Shown piece after piece: positions 16,527-24,889 of a DNA stretch of 64,000 nt. Each line of letters begins with the position of its first letter. The stretch's first letter is position 1. Location: NCBI RefSeq assembly GCF_019226825.1, contig NZ_CP076643.1:992001-1056000 (forward strand), in the 5' to 3' direction. The notes beneath the pieces are model-generated. The model ran no database searches. It saw nothing but the letters and a program-made list of their open reading frames with translations, and had not been told where the DNA came from. Origin of the DNA: Vibrio ostreae (GTDB lineage Bacteria; Pseudomonadota; Gammaproteobacteria; Enterobacterales; Vibrionaceae). The position numbers were made by a program, and so were the translations under genes.

Positions 16527-17897
16527 ATGATGTTAAAAAAACTTGTCTCAGTGATGGGGCTTAGCCTGGCGTTAACCGCGACTTCCACTTATGCGGCGGG
16601 CGAACTGACTCAGCAAGCTCAGGCCGAAAACCGCACTCAGCAAGCGCATAATGTGCAGCGCGAAGCCGAGTTTCGTAAAACCGAACAAGAGCTGCGAGCT
16701 GAAAAAGCCGCGTTAGTTAAAAAACGTGACGCGCTGCAGGCTGAAGCGGACAAACTGTCCGACCAGTTCAGCAAAAATGAAAACAGTCTGGCGCGTCTGG
16801 AAGAAAAGCTGCGTCTGGAAACCGGTAGTTTAGGTGAGATCTTTGGTGTGGTTCGTCAGAACGCCAAAGAGATCCAATCGGAACTTGAAACGTCAGTCAC
16901 CGGTGTAGACCGTCAGCAATATGCAGGTGTGATTGATGCTATCGTCGCGGCCAAATCACTGCCTTCGATGAAGCAACTGGTTGGTCTGTGGCAAGCCATG
17001 GATGAGCAGATCAAGGCGAGCGGCGAGATCAGCACCAACCCGATCAACTTCATCGATGGTGAAGGTCGTACTCAATCCGTTTCAGCGACCCGTATTGGCT
17101 CACTGGGCCTGGTTACAGAACAAGGTTATGTTGACTGGAACAACGGCCGCAAAGATGCGATCGCTTACCAGAAACAACCGGACAATGCTCCGACTCAGGA
17201 TTCATTGCAGGCAGTAAAAGACGGCAACACCGAATCTGTGGTGCTGGATCCGTCGCGCGGTACTCTGCTTGAGCAACTGGCGCATGCGCCAACGCTGGGT
17301 GATCGCCTGGCGGCCGGTGGCGTGATTGGTCAAATCATTCTGGTACTGCTGGCGGTTGGTTTGATTATCGGTCTGTATCGGGGTGTTTCTCTGGCGATCG
17401 CTCGTCAGAAAATTCAGGCGCAACTGAAAACGCCTTCTCAACCGGGTAACAATCCGCTGGGCCGTATTCTGTCGGTTTACCAGAAAGAGCAGAACCGCAG
17501 TGTTGAAGCGCTGGAACTGCGCTTGCTGGAAGCGGTTGTCGATGAGCAGACTGGCCTGGAAAAGGGTTTATCGATGCTGAAACTGCTGGCTGCACTGGCG
17601 CCGATGCTGGGCCTGTTAGGTACAGTGACCGGTATGATTGAAACTTTCCAGGTGATCACTCAGTTCGGTAACGGCGATCCTAAAGTTATGGCGGGCGGTA
17701 TCTCGATGGCACTGGTGACCACAGTTCTGGGTCTGATTTCAGCGATGCCGCTGCTGCTGGCACACAATGTACTGAGCACTCAGGCAGAAAACATCCGTAA
17801 TATTCTTGAGAAGCAGGGCATCGGCCTGGTTGCGGAAGAAGCGGAACGCGAATGCAGCCAGAACAAGGCTGGTCAAGTGGTCGGCAACGCAGCGTAA
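16527..17897 (+). CDS. ttpC: TonB2-associated TtpC, ExbB-like protein with periplasmic extension
   Basis: 456 residues. Signal peptide (about 1-24), then a long periplasmic coiled-coil (about 30-110), a mixed periplasmic domain, a membrane helix at about 270-290, and a C-terminal MotA/TolQ/ExbB proton-channel domain with two more helices (LAPMLGLLGTVTGMIETF, about 355-372). This ExbB-with-extension layout is that of TtpC, the fourth component that Vibrio TonB2 systems need in addition to ExbB2, ExbD2 and TonB2. The start abuts the DUF3450 stop, and 9 bp separate it from exbB. Confidence 0.9.
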   Translation: MMLKKLVSVMGLSLALTATSTYAAGELTQQAQAENRTQQAHNVQREAEFRKTEQELRAEKAALVKKRDALQAEADKLSDQFSKNENSLARLEEKLRLETGSLGEIFGVVRQNAKEIQSELETSVTGVDRQQYAGVIDAIVAAKSLPSMKQLVGLWQAMDEQIKASGEISTNPINFIDGEGRTQSVSATRIGSLGLVTEQGYVDWNNGRKDAIAYQKQPDNAPTQDSLQAVKDGNTESVVLDPSRGTLLEQLAHAPTLGDRLAAGGVIGQIILVLLAVGLIIGLYRGVSLAIARQKIQAQLKTPSQPGNNPLGRILSVYQKEQNRSVEALELRLLEAVVDEQTGLEKGLSMLKLLAALAPMLGLLGTVTGMIETFQVITQFGNGDPKVMAGGISMALVTTVLGLISAMPLLLAHNVLSTQAENIRNILEKQGIGLVAEEAERECSQNKAGQVVGNAA

Positions 17898-17906
17898 GGA
17901 AGTATC

Positions 17907-18452
17907 ATGAACCAAGCAGACGGGTTATTTTCAATACACAACCTCTTTCTGCCGTTGTCTGAGTTTATGGCTCAGGGCGGAACCGTGCTTTGGTGGCTGG
18001 CTGCAGTAGTGGCACTTTGTTGGCTTTTGGTGGTGGAGCGGGTTATTTTCCTGGTCTTCACCTATCCGAAACAGCGTCAGGTTTGGATCGAGAAATGGCA
18101 CGCGCGTCAGGACCATAACTCCTGGCACGCCCGTGCCATTCGTGAAGGCTGGATTGGTCAGGCTCATATCAGTCTGACCCAGAACCTGAATGTGATCAAA
18201 GTGCTGGTTGCTATCTGTCCGATGTTGGGATTGCTGGGTACAGTTACCGGTATGATTTCAGTATTTGATGTGATGGCGACCCAAGGCAGCAGTAATCCGA
18301 AATTAATGGCCTCAGGTATCTCTCTGGCAACTCTGCCGACCATGGCAGGAATGGTTGCCGCACTGGCCGGTATGTTTGTGCATGCGCGTCTTGCCAAAAC
18401 CTGTCGCCTGTTTGAAATTAAGTTAGAAAAATCGCTAAGGAGCCAGCAATGA
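17907..18452 (+). CDS. exbB: ExbB2-type proton channel protein
   Basis: 181-residue MotA/TolQ/ExbB protein with three membrane helices (about 25-48, 97-117, 140-162). The second carries the conserved CPMLGLLGTVTGMISVF motif seen also in TtpC. With ExbD it converts proton motive force into motion of TonB for outer-membrane uptake of ferric siderophores and haem. It is shorter than E. coli ExbB (244 aa), as is usual for TonB2-type ExbB. Its TGA overlaps the exbD ATG. Confidence 0.92.
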   Translation: MNQADGLFSIHNLFLPLSEFMAQGGTVLWWLAAVVALCWLLVVERVIFLVFTYPKQRQVWIEKWHARQDHNSWHARAIREGWIGQAHISLTQNLNVIKVLVAICPMLGLLGTVTGMISVFDVMATQGSSNPKLMASGISLATLPTMAGMVAALAGMFVHARLAKTCRLFEIKLEKSLRSQQ

Positions 18453-18853
18453 GACTTGGCCGACGTCAGTCAAAACAAGAAGAGGCACAAATCGACCTCA
18501 CATCCATGTTGGATATTGTTTTCATCATGCTGATCTTCTTTATTGTCACCAGCTCATTCGTACGTGAATCCGGTGTGGAAGTGAATCGTCCTTCAGCATC
18601 CAATGTGGTGGCACAAAAAGACGCGGGCATTTTTGTCGCGATCACTTCTGCCAACGACATTTATATCGACAAACGTCAGGTTGATGTGGAACGTGTTGAA
18701 GCCGCTCTGGAGCATTTGCTGCTGGAGCAGCCGGATGCGTCACTGGTTATTCAGGCGGACGAACATGCTTACAACGGTACCGTGGTTAAAGTGATGGATG
18801 CGGCGAAAGGGGCCGGCGTGAAGAACATTGCATTGGCAGCGGAGCAACGCTGA
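18449..18853 (+). CDS. exbD: ExbD2-type energy transducer
   Basis: 134 residues. A basic N-terminus is followed by one membrane helix (about 19-40) starting IDLTSMLDIVFIMLIFF, with the membrane Asp (about 22) that takes part in proton transfer. A periplasmic domain of about 90 residues follows. ATGA overlap with exbB and one-base overlap with tonB indicate tight translational coupling. Confidence 0.93.
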   Translation: MRLGRRQSKQEEAQIDLTSMLDIVFIMLIFFIVTSSFVRESGVEVNRPSASNVVAQKDAGIFVAITSANDIYIDKRQVDVERVEAALEHLLLEQPDASLVIQADEHAYNGTVVKVMDAAKGAGVKNIALAAEQR

Positions 18854-19473
18854 TGATGCGGTTACTGTTAGCTATGCCATTTGCTGCGGGAATTGCAGTG
18901 GCCTTGTTTGCCTTTATGGCCTGGATGGTGAATAACGATGGTATGCGGGCACCCAAGCAAGGCGAACCACTCAGTTTTAATATGGTGATGGTTGAGCAGC
19001 AGCAGGATGTGCAGCGTCGTCAACGCAGTGTACCTGAGCAACCGAAAGCGCCACAAAAGCCGCAGGAAGCGCCGGTATCACAGCAGCAGACCGCTGCCAC
19101 CAACTCAGTATCACCAACCAGTGTGCCGTCGTTGGGACTGGATACCGCAATTAACGGTATTAATATCAACGCGCCGACATTTGGTGATTTCGGCGTCAAT
19201 CAGCAAGCTGTACCGCTGTATCGTGTTGAACCAAATTATCCTTCGCGTGCTTTGAAACGTGGTGCTGAAGGGTATGTGGTATTGCGCTTTACCATTGATG
19301 AAACCGGTCGTCCGACCGATATCGAACTGGTGGAGGCGAATCCAAAACGTATGTTTGAGCGGGAAGCCATACGCGCATTGAGAAACTGGAAATACCAACC
19401 CAAACTTGATGGGGGGAAAGCAGTGACTCAGCCAGGCCAAACGGTAAAATTGGAGTTTAAGTTAGCCAAATGA
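18853..19473 (+). CDS. tonB: TonB2-type energy transducer
   Basis: 206 residues: N-terminal membrane anchor (about 4-26), a short Pro/Gln-rich spacer (about 50-80), and a TonB C-terminal domain (about 125-205; NYPSRALKRGAEGYVVLRF and RNWKYQPK). The periplasmic spacer is shorter than in E. coli TonB, a feature of TonB2. It overlaps exbD and the following TPR gene (ATGATG at the stop). It transmits energy from ExbB/ExbD/TtpC to outer-membrane receptors, none of which lies in this window. Confidence 0.92.
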   Translation: MMRLLLAMPFAAGIAVALFAFMAWMVNNDGMRAPKQGEPLSFNMVMVEQQQDVQRRQRSVPEQPKAPQKPQEAPVSQQQTAATNSVSPTSVPSLGLDTAINGININAPTFGDFGVNQQAVPLYRVEPNYPSRALKRGAEGYVVLRFTIDETGRPTDIELVEANPKRMFEREAIRALRNWKYQPKLDGGKAVTQPGQTVKLEFKLAK

Positions 19474-20648
19474 TGAAACGATTAATCGTCTGCTTACTGC
19501 TGATGAGCTCGGCATCGTGGAGCGTTGCGGCAGAATTAAGCCAGTATGCCGCCAACAAAGCCATGAAGGCCAATCAGCTGGCACAAAATGACAAGCTTAG
19601 TGAAGCAATCCGTACGCTTAAGGATGCGGAAGTATCGCGCGCGTATGATAAAGCCTACCTGGCTCGCATGCTGGGTGTGTTCTACTGGCAAAACGAGCAG
19701 TTACAGCCTGCGCTAAAATCACTGCAACAGGCGGTGAGCAGCGGTGAGCTGGCGGATGATCAAGCCTGGACAACCCGTAAAATGCTGGCCGATCTGCTGT
19801 TGGTCGATCACCAGTATGCTAAGGCGCTTCCTCATTATTATCAACTGGTCAAAGCGGTACCGAAAGATCAGAATGGGTATGAACTGTGGCTGCGTATCGG
19901 CCAGATTCATTATCAGTCTGAGCAGTGGCAGAAGTCGCTGGACGCTATCGCGCAATATGAGAAATTCCGTCGCCCGGATGAAGTGACCCCGCTGTCAGTT
20001 AAGTTAGGGGCGCAACTGCAACTGGAGCGCTGGAAACCTGCGATTCCAACCATTAAGCGCCTGCTGGCTCTCGAGCCGGAAAAAAGCAACTGGTGGCTAC
20101 AGTTAGTCAGTCTTGAGCTGCGCACAGGTCAGAAACGTGATGCGCTGAGCAGTCTGGGTTTGGCGAAACTGCAGGGTATTGATTTGAGTCAGCAGGATTT
20201 GCGTCTGCTTGCCCAGCTGTACGCTCAAAACGGCGTGCCTGAGCGTGCGGCACAAGTCCTTGAAATGCTCGATGATGCGGACAGCGACATCCAGCTGATC
20301 ACTGAACGTGCTTTCTACTGGCAACGCGCTAAAGAGTGGGACCAGGCGATTTCAACCTGGACACTGGCTGCGCGTTTTAATCAGAAATATCACTGGAATG
20401 TGGCGCAGCTGCTTAACCAGCAAGGCCAGTACCGTGAAGCTCTGGTTGAACTGGATAAAGTCAAAGAGAAAGATCGTCAGTCGCAGGTTGCACTGGCAAG
20501 AACCCGCGCTCTGTACAAGCTGAACCAGCTTGAAGATGCGTTGATTCAGGCCAAAAAGGCCAATAATATTGACCCGTCCAAAGAAGCGGAAGGCTGGATT
20601 AAATACTTGTCTCAATTAAGAAAGATTCAAGACCAGCGCACATCGTAA
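19470..20648 (+). CDS. TPR-repeat protein of the TonB operon
   Basis: 392 residues with a signal peptide (about 1-20, ending SVAAE) and tetratricopeptide-like helical repeats through most of the length (for example AYLARMLGVFYWQNEQLQPAL). It is therefore a periplasmic scaffold. It is the last gene of the DUF3450-ttpC-exbB-exbD-tonB operon, overlaps tonB by 4 nt, and is followed by a strong terminator. A TPR gene at this place is a usual member of Vibrio TonB2 clusters; its molecular role is not clear from sequence. Confidence 0.85.
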   Translation: MMKRLIVCLLLMSSASWSVAAELSQYAANKAMKANQLAQNDKLSEAIRTLKDAEVSRAYDKAYLARMLGVFYWQNEQLQPALKSLQQAVSSGELADDQAWTTRKMLADLLLVDHQYAKALPHYYQLVKAVPKDQNGYELWLRIGQIHYQSEQWQKSLDAIAQYEKFRRPDEVTPLSVKLGAQLQLERWKPAIPTIKRLLALEPEKSNWWLQLVSLELRTGQKRDALSSLGLAKLQGIDLSQQDLRLLAQLYAQNGVPERAAQVLEMLDDADSDIQLITERAFYWQRAKEWDQAISTWTLAARFNQKYHWNVAQLLNQQGQYREALVELDKVKEKDRQSQVALARTRALYKLNQLEDALIQAKKANNIDPSKEAEGWIKYLSQLRKIQDQRTS

Positions 20649-20661
20649 AACCCAAATGATG

Positions 20662-20692
20662 AAGAAGACCTCCTCTGCGAGGTCTTCTTTTT
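20662..20692 (+). terminator. Intrinsic terminator of the TonB operon
   Basis: AAGAAGACCTC/GAGGTCTTCTT perfect 11-bp stem, 6-nt loop, followed by TTT, 13 bp after the TPR gene stop. Confidence 0.9.
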
Positions 20693-20737
20693 ACCTGCTT
20701 GTCCGGCCCGGAAATAGCGGTCATTGGATACTCTCAC

Positions 20738-20779
20738 TGCTATGATAATCATTTGCAACTGCGAATGATTATACGTATC
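20738..20779. promoter_or_regulatory. Tandem Fur boxes upstream of the FhuF-like gene
   Basis: 20738-20756 contains twelve consecutive bases of the Fur core (ATGATAATCATT). An adjacent second match covers 20761-20779 (about 13 of 19). Between them runs a near-perfect 12-bp dyad (ATAATCATTTGC / GCGAATGATTAT) with a 4-nt loop at 20745-20772. They lie 39-80 bp before the gene and predict iron repression. Confidence 0.75.
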
Positions 20780-20817
20780 CTTACGATAAAAGAGTCAACA
20801 ATCAAAAAGACAATAAC

Positions 20818-21675
20818 GTGACCCCGGCAACCGAACAGCAATCTCACTCTCAGCAGCTTCCTGAAGCAAGCGTTAATCCTGAGGCAAGCGCCTTCTCTGA
20901 TGCAAATGTCGTCCTGGATGAAAACGTAAGCCTGCAAGCGTTTGAATCTCTGTTTCACTATGCGCAGCAAATCACCCCGTACCTGCATGGCCAGGTTTCT
21001 GCTGTGGATACCCAGCGCGATGCGATAGTCCCCGGACAGGATAACAGTGCCGTGATGGCAGCGATTTTTGACGAAATCAGTCAGGCAACGCCGGCGGCGG
21101 GTCAGGCGTTCTGGCTGACCCGAACCTGGGGCCTGCTGTGCTGGCAACCGATATTTTTGTCGTTTATTGCCATCTACAGCGCGAAAAAATTACCCAATAT
21201 GACCCGTATCGCTCAGTACCGCCAACCGTTGTTTGTCGCTGGGTTCAGTTTTGAACCGCATGCGTGGCAAAGCGGGCGTCGGGCAAATCTGATTCGCCAG
21301 GCGGCAACGCAGCTCAACCACCTGTTTGAACAGTACCGGCTTGACCTCAACGAAAGCGTCCGTATTCGTCCCGGCTTCACCCAGCATCTTTTGGCTGATT
21401 CACTGCTTAATTGCCTGATCAGGCTGCAGCAAATCCGGCCGGCTTACACCAATCAGGATATCGTCGCCCAAGCCCGACTGTGGCTGGAGGCGTTTGGTTT
21501 ACCGGATAAGCACCTCAGCAGCCTCAAACTGGATGAAGACTCAGGTAAGGTCAAACTGGTTCGCACCAGTTGTTGTCTGGTATACAAATGCGAGGGGCGG
21601 GCGTTGTGTGGCGATTGTCCGCGTCTGGACACCAACAAACACTGTACACCGCTCGACATTACTCTGGTGGATTAA
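20818..21675 (+). CDS. FhuF-type siderophore ferric reductase
   Basis: 285 residues. The C-terminus carries the FhuF [2Fe-2S] signature CC-x10-C-x2-C exactly (TSCC ... CGDC, about residues 255-270), which with the preceding FhuF-type domain indicates a cytoplasmic reductase that frees iron from hydroxamate or similar ferrisiderophores. The start codon is GTG with a weak ribosome site; the first 30 residues are low-complexity and poorly family-like, so a later start is possible. Tandem Fur boxes upstream fit an iron-starvation gene, as does the neighbouring TonB operon. Confidence 0.82.
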   Translation: MTPATEQQSHSQQLPEASVNPEASAFSDANVVLDENVSLQAFESLFHYAQQITPYLHGQVSAVDTQRDAIVPGQDNSAVMAAIFDEISQATPAAGQAFWLTRTWGLLCWQPIFLSFIAIYSAKKLPNMTRIAQYRQPLFVAGFSFEPHAWQSGRRANLIRQAATQLNHLFEQYRLDLNESVRIRPGFTQHLLADSLLNCLIRLQQIRPAYTNQDIVAQARLWLEAFGLPDKHLSSLKLDEDSGKVKLVRTSCCLVYKCEGRALCGDCPRLDTNKHCTPLDITLVD

Positions 21676-21807
21676 TCAAACCTTCTGAGTCATGTTCGTC
21701 GGTTTGTATATAAGCCACCTATCTGATTAATAACTAAAACCCATTTGGCGTTAAACCTGTGACCACTTATCCTTGATCTGATAACAACAAACAGAGAAGG
21801 ATCAGTC

Positions 21808-22638
21808 ATGGCAGATCAAAAGGCTTTAGTGGTGGAAGGCGGAGCAATGCGTGGTATTTTTGCCAGCGGCGTGCTTGATTCCTTTATGGACAGTGATTAT
21901 CGCCCCTACGATTTTGTGATGGGGGTCTCGGCCGGAGCTTCGAATCTGGTTGGCTACTTATCTCATCAGCCACTGCGCAGCTATCAGGTCATCACGCAAC
22001 TGGCGACCAGTAAAACATTCTACAATCCGCGCCGTTTTCTTCAGGGCGGTAATCTGGTTGATGTGCGCTGGCTGATTGACGAAGCCAATCGACGGTATCC
22101 GATTGATGAAGAGCGGCTGTTTTCGTCAATTCCCTTTTTTGCCGCCGCGACTAATATCAGCACCGGTCAAGCCGATTATTATCAGGTGACACGCGATAAC
22201 TTTGTGACAGCGATTGAAGCCACTTCTGCACTGCCTTTGGTGTATCGTAGAACCCCTTGTTTTTCAGGTAGTTGTTATACCGATGGTGGTGTTGCTGATT
22301 CGATTCCGGTCAAAGAAGCCTATCGGCGAGGTGCGCGCGACATTACAGTAATTCTGTCACACCCGCTCAGTTATCAGATGCGTAAACCGAAAAGTGAGTG
22401 GATGATGAAACGTTTGTTTGCCCGCTATCCTGAGGTTGCCCATTCCATCATTCATCGTGCTGAAAAATATAATGGTGCGCTGGAGTTTATTCATAATCCG
22501 CCCAAAGACGCGCGTATTCAGGTTATTGCACCACCTGAAACATTCGCAGTTAAGCGACTGACGATGAAAAAGCCGCTCCTCGATCGCGGCTACGAAATGG
22601 GACTCAGCGCAGGCCGGCAACATATTCAAAGTCAGTAA
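21808..22638 (+). CDS. Patatin-like phospholipase (YjjU-like)
   Basis: 276 residues with the patatin catalytic dyad: nucleophile Ser in GVSAGAS (GxSxG, about 45-51) and Asp in TDGGVAD (DGG, about 153-159). An oxyanion-hole glycine-rich strand GGAMRGIFASG (about 11-21) comes first. The layout and length match E. coli YjjU. There is no signal peptide, so it is probably a cytoplasmic or membrane-associated lipid acyl hydrolase. ATG has AGAAGGA 8 nt upstream. Its last codons are part of a 22-bp tandem duplication. Confidence 0.85.
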   Translation: MADQKALVVEGGAMRGIFASGVLDSFMDSDYRPYDFVMGVSAGASNLVGYLSHQPLRSYQVITQLATSKTFYNPRRFLQGGNLVDVRWLIDEANRRYPIDEERLFSSIPFFAAATNISTGQADYYQVTRDNFVTAIEATSALPLVYRRTPCFSGSCYTDGGVADSIPVKEAYRRGARDITVILSHPLSYQMRKPKSEWMMKRLFARYPEVAHSIIHRAEKYNGALEFIHNPPKDARIQVIAPPETFAVKRLTMKKPLLDRGYEMGLSAGRQHIQSQ

Positions 22639-22666
22639 AACGTCTATTCAAAGCCAGTAAAACGTG
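22623..22666 (+). repeat. 22-bp tandem duplication at the end of the patatin gene
   Basis: Positions 22623-22644 and 22645-22666 are near-identical copies (starting TATTCAAAG, ending AAAACGT). The first copy contains the end of the patatin-like gene and its stop codon; the second repeats the same codons outside the gene. Confidence 0.8.
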
Positions 22667-22809
22667 CGTTGACTCGCAGCTCGGCACACCAGCACGACAG
22701 CAGCAAAACGTTTTGCTCATGCTGTGCGCCGCATTGGTCAGCCCGCTCGGTGGCCTGAGGTTCAGGTGATTGGAATAATGAGGTAAACCCGCGAAAAAGA
22801 GTGAACCTC

Positions 22810-23658
22810 ATGCCCTCAAAAACAACCTGGCTGGCACTAAGTTTGTTAGTTCCGGCCTCATTGGAAGCGCAAACCTTACCGCCGCCTTTTATGGCCGTGA
22901 TCGAAGCCAACAGCTACTATGACGAGTTAGATCTCGCTGAATACTGGGCGAGTGAAAAACTGGACGGGATTCGTGCTGTCTGGAATGGAACTCAGCTGCT
23001 CACACGAGCTGGTCATCCAATTCATGCTCCTTTGTGGTTCACCCGTGTACTGCCTGATCATGCGCTGGAGGGGGAATTATGGGCTGGCCGCGGCCACTTC
23101 GCGCTGGTGCAGCAGACAGTCCTGGACCAAATGCCGTCTGAACAGGCCTGGGAGCAAATTCGCTTTATGTTGTTTGATTTGCCACGTGCAAACGGGGATT
23201 ACCGGCAACGTTACCAAAGCCTGATTAAACTGGTTGAGCATATCGATGCCACTCATATTGATTATGTGGAACATCAGGTAATCAAGTCCCGTGAGGCGCT
23301 GATGCAACAGCTAGAACGCCTGTCCGATGCCAACGGTGAAGGTATTATGTTACGAAAAATCAGCGCGTTGTACCGGCCCGGGCGCAGCGATGATTTAATT
23401 AAACTCAAGCAGCATCAGGATGCGGAAGCACAAGTTATTGGCTATCGTCCCGGTAAGGGCAAATATCAGGGCTTGATGGGGGCCGTACTGGTGAGAAACT
23501 CAGATGGAACTGAATTTGCTATTGGCAGCGGGTTTAGTGATGAGCAGCGCCACAGTCCGCCGGAAATTGGCAGTGTGGTCACCTATCGGTTTAACGGACT
23601 GACCTCGCAGGGCAAACCGCGTTTTGCCCGTTTTATGCGTGTGCGTCGAACCGATTAA
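22810..23658 (+). CDS. ligE: Periplasmic ATP-dependent DNA ligase LigE
   Basis: About 282 residues. A signal peptide (about 1-20, ending LEAQ) precedes a minimal ligase: adenylation domain with the catalytic lysine motif EKLDGIRAVW (KxDGxR, Lys about 50), ELWAGRG (motif III region), EGIMLRK (motif IV), LIKLKQHQDAEAQV (motif V), then an OB-fold with VVTYRFNGLT and a basic C-terminus. Lig E-type enzymes join nicked DNA in the periplasm and may act on extracellular or incoming DNA. ATG 22810 gives a clean signal peptide and proper spacing from AAAGAG; GTG 22801 is the alternative. Confidence 0.87.
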   Translation: MPSKTTWLALSLLVPASLEAQTLPPPFMAVIEANSYYDELDLAEYWASEKLDGIRAVWNGTQLLTRAGHPIHAPLWFTRVLPDHALEGELWAGRGHFALVQQTVLDQMPSEQAWEQIRFMLFDLPRANGDYRQRYQSLIKLVEHIDATHIDYVEHQVIKSREALMQQLERLSDANGEGIMLRKISALYRPGRSDDLIKLKQHQDAEAQVIGYRPGKGKYQGLMGAVLVRNSDGTEFAIGSGFSDEQRHSPPEIGSVVTYRFNGLTSQGKPRFARFMRVRRTD

Positions 23659-23667
23659 AGGGTAAGA

Positions 23668-23738
23668 GTGCTCGAGCACCTTGGGCTGATTCTGTGCCTC
23701 TTACTTTACTCGCGCCGGCTTACATTTCTGGCGCCGGC
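23668..23738. terminator. Palindromes between convergent ligE and DUF3080 genes
   Basis: A perfect 12-bp palindrome GTGCTCGAGCAC lies at 23668-23679. Two direct copies of GCGCCGGC at 23712-23719 and 23731-23738 can pair through their self-complementary GCCGGC cores. They may act as a transcription barrier; T-runs are weak. Confidence 0.4.
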
Positions 23739-23741
23739 TTA

Positions 23742-24734
23742 TTAGACGCTGCTGCCCACTTGCACTGAGCAGCGCTGAAACAACTGCTGCCAGTACTGCA
23801 TATGCTGGCGCGTGGCGTCACGAAATGCCTGATGACTCTTTTCAATGGCAAAATGATAGTGAGAAGACTCTTGCTGCTCAAACATACTCAAAGACGGCGC
23901 GAGCTGCAGGTAAAGGGCGTCCAGCCGGGCGAGGTAGGGCTGAATATTCTCCACATAATAGGACTGGAACACATTACGCAGATAGGTCAGTTTGGTCTGG
24001 TTTCGGTTTGGCCCGCAGATAATTTGCTGATCGTTGTCTGCCAATTGGTGATGGATGGTGATCAGCCACAGTGTTGCGTTATCGAGTGAATACTTGAGAT
24101 CGCCGAGCAGGGGTTGTTTGTCGAGCACTTCCTGAAACGGCGTCAGTCTGGGCAGGTTAATGGCTAACTGTTGACTGGTCACGGCTTGCTGTATTTGCTT
24201 CATTGCCTGCAATGCCCGGGTAATCTGACTGACATCCCAGCCGCTGTCCAGCCAGCGGTGACTGGATAATTGCGACCGCATTGCGTTACTGTTGTAGAGT
24301 AAATTGTACCAATGCAGCGGCAAATCATGCCGTTTAATGGTTTCGATTTCACTGAGTTGCTTGTGCAGTTTGGCCGATATGTCCGGGTTCGCTAGGCAGC
24401 GTGTCAGCCCCTGCAGCAGTTGCACCTCGTAATCGAAACGATGAAAACCGTCTTGCACTTTACCCAGCACGGAATTGCGTTCAGCAATCAGGTTGAACAG
24501 ATCGCATTTTCGCAGTTCATAGCTGTCGAGCAGACCTATGGTGAGGGATTCGACAGGCAGAGTCACGTCACGTTTTTCTGGCAGACGTTGTAACTGCTCG
24601 TCAGGCGCAGGCAGAGCATCGGTATCTTGCACATTGGCAATCCGGGTCAGATATTCATTAAAATCGTTCAGTGCCGGCGCCTGGCCACAAGCCGACAGCA
24701 TCACCGCACCAAGAATGACAATCAGTATGCGCAC
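23742..24734 (-). CDS. DUF3080 family lipoprotein
   Basis: About 330 residues. A short lipoprotein signal peptide ends in VMLSAC (Cys about 16), so an outer- or inner-membrane-anchored periplasmic protein. The rest is soluble and mostly helical. It looks like the gammaproteobacterial DUF3080 family; no catalytic motif is visible and no function is known. GTG 24734 is chosen because CGGAG lies 5 nt upstream and the signal peptide then begins MRILIVIL; GTG 24755 adds 7 residues. It is isolated, with its promoter just after the norM terminator. Confidence 0.7.
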   Translation of the reverse strand: MRILIVILGAVMLSACGQAPALNDFNEYLTRIANVQDTDALPAPDEQLQRLPEKRDVTLPVESLTIGLLDSYELRKCDLFNLIAERNSVLGKVQDGFHRFDYEVQLLQGLTRCLANPDISAKLHKQLSEIETIKRHDLPLHWYNLLYNSNAMRSQLSSHRWLDSGWDVSQITRALQAMKQIQQAVTSQQLAINLPRLTPFQEVLDKQPLLGDLKYSLDNATLWLITIHHQLADNDQQIICGPNRNQTKLTYLRNVFQSYYVENIQPYLARLDALYLQLAPSLSMFEQQESSHYHFAIEKSHQAFRDATRQHMQYWQQLFQRCSVQVGSSV

Positions 24735-24816
24735 AGCGACTCCGTTTAAATTCACTCTGTGTCAGTAAGCTGGTGTCAGGCTACCACAGATAATCGTCAG
24801 ATGAACAGAATACAAA

Positions 24817-24842
24817 AAAGGTCAGCATGTTGCTGACCTTTG
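24817..24842. terminator. Intrinsic terminator downstream of norM
   Basis: AAAGGTCAGCA/TGCTGACCTTT, 11-bp stem with a TGT loop, flanked by an A-run on the left that becomes a T-run on the minus strand. It can end norM transcription. Confidence 0.8.
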
Positions 24843-24889
24843 TACGTTTATCGCCGTTACCTGGTGCAAAACAGCAATGATCTTTACGC

